Assembly (NCBI RefSeq): GCF_000213785.1
Contig: NC_015557.1
Coordinates: 558,001 to 622,000 of the forward strand
Direction of reading: 5' to 3'
Source: Hydrogenobaculum sp. 3684
GTDB lineage: Bacteria; Aquificota; Aquificia; Aquificales; Aquificaceae
DNA: 64,000 bases
Under the pieces are notes generated by a model. That model saw nothing but the letters and a program-made list of their open reading frames with translations. It made no database searches and was not told the DNA's origin. A program made the translations under genes and the position numbers. Positions 60,357-64,000 of this stretch are shown here, piece by piece (position 1 is the first letter of the stretch; each line of letters opens with the position of its first letter).

Positions 60357-62043
60357 TTACATTCAAAATATCCTTTATGTAATCTAATACCTTATCTATT
60401 GGAACATCAACGGCTTTTAAAGTATGTCTATCTACCACTTCCACAAGACCATCTTTTACCTTTTTACCCACTACAATCCTATAAGGTATACCTATTAAAT
60501 CTGCATCGTTAAACTTTACCCCAGGTGATACATCCCTATCATCAAAAAGCACTTCTATACCCTCTTGTGTTAGGCTTTTGTAAAGATGCTCCGATGTGCT
60601 ATATTGAAGCTCATCTGAAGTATTTACACAACTAATAAGCACTTGAAATGGAGCCACAGGCAACGGCCACTTTATACCCTTTTCATCGTGATACTGCTCT
60701 ACAATAGCTGCTATAAGCCTTGATATACCTATACCATAGCATCCCATTACAACAGGTTTTTCAGTACCGTCTTTATCTGTAAAAAACGCCTTCATAGGCA
60801 AAGAGTATCTGGTACCAAGTAAAAACGTATGTCCAAGTTCAAGACCTTGAGCTACCTTTAAAGGAGCACCGCATTCTGGACAAGGATCATTTTCTTCTAC
60901 TTGGGCTACATCTACAAAGTTTTCAAAATCGATATTTGCATTTTTATAATGATAATGAGGCTTGTTGAAGGCCACTACCATATTTGAAGCGTTGTACAAA
61001 GAGTTATCCACTATTATCTCTATATCTTTACCTTCTACAAAAGGACCTATAAAACCTTTTTCTGTGTTTAAAAGCTTTAAAACCTCTTCATCTTCTGCTA
61101 ATCTAAACTCATCTGTACCAAAAAGCCTTTCAAGTTTTTTCTCGTCTATCTTCTTATCCCCTCTTATAAGCACCATCACGGGTTTATTTTCTTTTATATA
61201 AAGTACAGATTTTATAATTTTGCTTTTAGGCACATTTAAAAATAAAGAGAGTTCTTCGATGGTTTTAACGTTTGGAGTATATACCTCTTCTAAAACTAAC
61301 GGTGGTTCTTTTTCTACGTTTGGTTTTTTTAATTCCACTATCTCGGTGTTGGCCGCATAGCCACAGTTTTCACAATAAGCTATCAGCGCTTCACCATATT
61401 TTGTAATAGCCACAAACTCATGAGAGCTTTTTCCACCTATTTGACCAACATCAGCTTTTACCATCAATACATTTAAATTTAGTCTTTTAAAGATGTTTTT
61501 GTATGCTTTTACCATGATATCGTAAGAGTTCTTGGCACTTTCTTCGTCTGTATCAAAAGAATATGCATCTTTCATAATAAATTCTCTTCCTCTTATAAGC
61601 CCATAACGAGGTCTTTTCTCATCTCTAAACTTTGTATGTATCTGATATAGGTTTAAAGGAAGTTGTTTGTAAGATCTTACGGTTTTTCTTACCAAATCTG
61701 TAATCTCCTCTTCATGGGTAGGACCAAGACAGTAATCCCTATCGGATCTATCCTTTAGCTTAAAAAGTTCGTTGCCGTAATAATCCCATCTTCCGGTTTC
61801 TTTCCAAAGCTCCGCTGGATTTAATATAGTAAGTAGTAGCTCCTGAGCCCCAGCTTTATCCATCTCATCTCTTACTATATTTTCTATTTTCTTAAGCACT
61901 CTAAAGGCTATGGGTGTAAGCTCGTATATACCAGAAGCCACTTGCTTTATAAAACCTGCTTTTGTAAGAAATCTATGAGAAGCTGCCTCTGTTTCAGAGG
62001 GTTCTTCTTTTGTGGTGTATAAAAAATATCTACTCCATCTCAT
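60346..62043 (-). CDS. proS: Prolyl-tRNA synthetase (bacterial type)
   Basis: ProS charges tRNA-Pro. The 565-residue class II enzyme starts MRWSRYFLYTTKEEPSETEAASHRFLTKAG. Motif 2 is FRDEKRPRYGLIRGREFIMKDAYSF. An inserted YbaK-like editing domain spans about residues 230-380. Motif 3 is GCYGIGISRLIAAIVEQYHDE, followed by the anticodon-binding domain with DDRDVSPGVKFNDADLIGIPYRIVVG. The insertion domain marks the bacterial form. It starts 53 bases from the tRNA-Leu gene and overlaps hemA. Confidence 0.96.
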   Translation of the reverse strand: MRWSRYFLYTTKEEPSETEAASHRFLTKAGFIKQVASGIYELTPIAFRVLKKIENIVRDEMDKAGAQELLLTILNPAELWKETGRWDYYGNELFKLKDRSDRDYCLGPTHEEEITDLVRKTVRSYKQLPLNLYQIHTKFRDEKRPRYGLIRGREFIMKDAYSFDTDEESAKNSYDIMVKAYKNIFKRLNLNVLMVKADVGQIGGKSSHEFVAITKYGEALIAYCENCGYAANTEIVELKKPNVEKEPPLVLEEVYTPNVKTIEELSLFLNVPKSKIIKSVLYIKENKPVMVLIRGDKKIDEKKLERLFGTDEFRLAEDEEVLKLLNTEKGFIGPFVEGKDIEIIVDNSLYNASNMVVAFNKPHYHYKNANIDFENFVDVAQVEENDPCPECGAPLKVAQGLELGHTFLLGTRYSLPMKAFFTDKDGTEKPVVMGCYGIGISRLIAAIVEQYHDEKGIKWPLPVAPFQVLISCVNTSDELQYSTSEHLYKSLTQEGIEVLFDDRDVSPGVKFNDADLIGIPYRIVVGKKVKDGLVEVVDRHTLKAVDVPIDKVLDYIKDILNVNGR

Positions 62044-62095
62044 TCTATTTATTATATCTTAAAAGCTATATACAAGAAGATATTTTATATTTATA

Positions 62096-62178
62096 TGGGG
62101 ATGGAGGGACTTGAACCCTCACGGGATTGCTCCCTGCGGATTTTAAGTCCGCTGCGTCTGCCATTTCGCCACATCCCC
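62096..62178 (-). tRNA. tRNA-Leu (anticodon TAA)
   Basis: An 83-base class II tRNA on the minus strand. The acceptor stem GGGGATG pairs with CATCCCC, and the discriminator is A. The anticodon stem GCGGA/TCCGC encloses CTTAAAA (anticodon TAA). A long variable arm (about GGGAGC...ATCCCG) marks a Leu tRNA, and the T-arm carries TTCAAGT. CCA is not encoded. Confidence 0.95.
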
Positions 62179-62205
62179 GCGACTAATTATATTATATCAC
62201 AACAT

Positions 62206-64000
62206 TTAAACTTTTAACTGAGTTAAAACATACTCTATCATATCTATTCTAAAATCTTGTCTGTAGTAGTTTAATACTATATTTCTTAGTTCTTTTATCA
62301 AGGATTCTCTTTCTTCTTCATGGGAAAGATAATAATCTATCTTTTTAATGGCATCTTCGATATTTTTATAAGTGATTTCTTTGTAATGCTCTTTGAATAG
62401 TATCATCGCTTCTTCTTTGTAATCCACAATAGGCAAGCTATGATATATTGGTGGTTCGTATATCATATCATGCACAGCACTAAAACCTTGAGAGTGTATA
62501 TAAAATGTGATCTTTGAAGAAGATACTATATATTTTAGCCTTGAATAGGGTATTTTTACAACATCTGTTGTGAAAAATCTATCCTTGTAATAATCTTTCA
62601 ATGCGTTTGTAGCATAAGCCCTCACATAAGACATAACACTCGTTGATATATCAAAAAATTCTTGGTTAAAAAATCCGTCTTTTATACAAGGTATATCAAG
62701 ACATTTTCTTATATCAGATACATCCTTTTTATAACACTCTATATAAGAAGCGTATTTTTTGTAAAAATCTTCATTTGGTTTATGAACACTGCCAGGGAAG
62801 ATAACATCAAATATTTTTTTTTCTTTTGGTATATCATCATCTTGGGTGGATAAGTTTAGATTGCTCATAATAAAGCCGTTTGAGTTCCACCAATAGGCTT
62901 TTATACCGAGGGTTCTAAAGCACTCTGTTAAAAATTTATCGTGATGGATTATGGCGAACTTATGCTTGTATTTTCTTAGTATCTCAAGCCCTTCTCTTGT
63001 TAGACTGTATCTATTTATGCTTGGTGTATCCACTTTTAAAGCTATTATCGGAACATCAAAGTTTTTAAACCAAAAATCTCTTGTCTTATAATCCCAAGAG
63101 GTTTCATTTCTCATGAAAAATAGATCACCGTAAAATCCAAAAAACATAAAATCTGGATTAAAAGCCTTTACTTCGTTTTTAAGCCTATCAAGGTTTAGAG
63201 GTATATCTTTTCTTAAAACCCCCACCGTATAGCCTTTTGATGCAAAAAGCTCCGGATAGTTTGATATAAGCTCCCAGTGATCCGTGATAAGCACCTTGCC
63301 TTTTGGACCTTTGGCGTAGATCTCTATGTAAGGTTCATTTTCTGAAAGCCTATTTGTCATATGAAACTTAAACACAGATTTTTCATACATATTCCACTTT
63401 GAGTAGTCTATTGACCTTTGGGAGTTTTGATGTATGGGAAAAGAGCTTCCATATATGTATGTGCCGTATTTGGCTTTTAGCTTATAAAAATTCTCATGCT
63501 CAAAAAGAGATAAGCTTATGCCGGTTGATAAAGTAAGTATATTTGAGAAAAACTCCCCAAAGTACTCGCTGTTTTGAGAAAGCTCATTGGAACTATATAA
63601 AAACAAATCCTTTCCAAGGTGTTTGAACAAGTTTATAAAAGCTTTTGGTGTAAGAGAAGATTTAAAAGATGATTTGTATCTTCCAAGCGTATTTAGGATG
63701 CTTTCTTTGTTTGGAGCACCTATTAGTATGTGTTTGTCTTTGAAGATTTTTAGCAATCCTGTATCGATAGTTCTTATATCTGGTATAAGCACAATATCTA
63801 TATCACTAAGTATATCTTCTATAGCCCCATCGTAATATTTTGTCCCAAAGAGCACAAAACCTATTTTCTTCAGTTCCTTATCTTCTTCAACATTTACAGT
63901 CTCATAACCAAGATAGTTTAAAAGATGGGATATCTCTCCGTTAAAAGCCCTGTAAACGAGGACACTCCCCTTTAGTTTTGAGGCTTTTAGTATATAAGCA
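62206..64000 (-). CDS. Glycosyltransferase-like protein (CgeB/DUF3880-type), 5' end outside the window
   Basis: The frame stays open to the end of the window, so the protein begins beyond 64000. At least 597 residues are present. A GTG at 63855 could be mistaken for a start, but the open frame upstream encodes convincing protein (LKGSVLVYRAFNGEISHLLN). Features include KVLITDHWELISNYPELFASKGY with a DFMFFGFYGDLFFMRNETSWDY stretch. A C-terminal part with DVIFPGSVHKPNEDFYKKY and PPIYHSLPIVDYKEEAMILF looks like the GT-B donor domain of CgeB-like glycosyltransferases. The glycan target is unknown; surface or flagellin glycosylation is possible. Confidence 0.6.
   Translation of the reverse strand, partial: AYILKASKLKGSVLVYRAFNGEISHLLNYLGYETVNVEEDKELKKIGFVLFGTKYYDGAIEDILSDIDIVLIPDIRTIDTGLLKIFKDKHILIGAPNKESILNTLGRYKSSFKSSLTPKAFINLFKHLGKDLFLYSSNELSQNSEYFGEFFSNILTLSTGISLSLFEHENFYKLKAKYGTYIYGSSFPIHQNSQRSIDYSKWNMYEKSVFKFHMTNRLSENEPYIEIYAKGPKGKVLITDHWELISNYPELFASKGYTVGVLRKDIPLNLDRLKNEVKAFNPDFMFFGFYGDLFFMRNETSWDYKTRDFWFKNFDVPIIALKVDTPSINRYSLTREGLEILRKYKHKFAIIHHDKFLTECFRTLGIKAYWWNSNGFIMSNLNLSTQDDDIPKEKKIFDVIFPGSVHKPNEDFYKKYASYIECYKKDVSDIRKCLDIPCIKDGFFNQEFFDISTSVMSYVRAYATNALKDYYKDRFFTTDVVKIPYSRLKYIVSSSKITFYIHSQGFSAVHDMIYEPPIYHSLPIVDYKEEAMILFKEHYKEITYKNIEDAIKKIDYYLSHEEERESLIKELRNIVLNYYRQDFRIDMIEYVLTQLKV

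Noticed and set aside
63600-63855. GTG at 63855 as the start of the last glycosyltransferase
   Set aside because: The frame remains open and protein-like to the end of the window, so the gene is partial and starts beyond it.

Overview
The window is a low-GC, gene-dense bacterial chromosome segment. Its gene content (monofunctional-type short WaaA, myo-inositol-phosphate synthase, LpxC, a ClpB with two UVR-like repeats, TTG/GTG starts, long runs of overlapping genes) and its strong K/E/I protein bias suggest a thermophilic, diderm member of the Aquificales. Hydrogenobaculum is my best guess. This is inferred from protein character, not from a database search.

Layout. (1) 1-12623, mostly plus strand: the end of sdhA/frdA, bamA, tRNA-Arg, tyrS, a UDP-sugar dehydrogenase, nusB, hemD, lpxC, a DsbC-like lipoprotein, an HDAC-family deacetylase, a Crp/Fnr regulator, guaA, pdxJ and a stand-alone LigD-type 3'-phosphoesterase. 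(2) 12664-23447: a flagellar export and hook operon (fliG, fliH, fliI, flgD, flgE, fliL, fliO-like, fliP, fliQ, fliR, flhB). It is interrupted by a decayed TnpB-only element lying exactly between the ribosome binding site and the start codon of flgD. queE and rnhA follow. (3) 24515-30761, minus strand: a run of very small membrane proteins, a TPR lipoprotein, a NapH-like polyferredoxin, a DUF2203 protein, a GT9 glycosyltransferase, a MoaD-like protein and gltX. (4) 30792-42960: an accessory island. It holds insertion-sequence remnants, a truncated coiled-coil gene, a c-type cytochrome pseudogene, an 11-repeat CRISPR array, a type I-B (Tneap/Cst) cas operon (cas6-cas8/cst1-cas7/cst2-cas5-cas3) ending in a truncated cas4, more IS remnant, and an intact TnpB element with a consensus promoter. 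(5) 42969-49364, plus strand: a VKOR-thioredoxin fusion, clpB with a strong terminator, a U32 peptidase-family protein and proA. (6) 49366-64000, minus strand: waaA, ino1, coaE fusion, typA, rho, mnmE, tRNA-His, tRNA-Gln, an IscA-type protein, an LplA-like ligase, a GNAT protein, a stand-alone AsnC ligand-binding domain, hemA, proS, tRNA-Leu and a glycosyltransferase running off the end.

The most unusual biology is in region 4. The CRISPR-Cas locus has an intact interference module and a perfectly conserved array, but its adaptation genes are missing: cas4 is cut after about 58 codons by an IS remnant, and no cas1 or cas2 is visible in the window. The flanks carry two short repeat families not explained by the transposase remnants. 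One is an 18-bp unit present nine times in both orientations, at three places looking like a clean insertion. The other is a hairpin unit in which the stem bases covary between copies. IS-like termini bracket the cas operon in inverted orientation.

Elsewhere the genes mostly encode housekeeping functions: envelope biogenesis (bamA, lpxC, waaA, GT9), heme synthesis (hemA, hemD), translation (tyrS, gltX, proS, mnmE, tRNAs) and motility. All functional assignments come from motif recognition, without searches.
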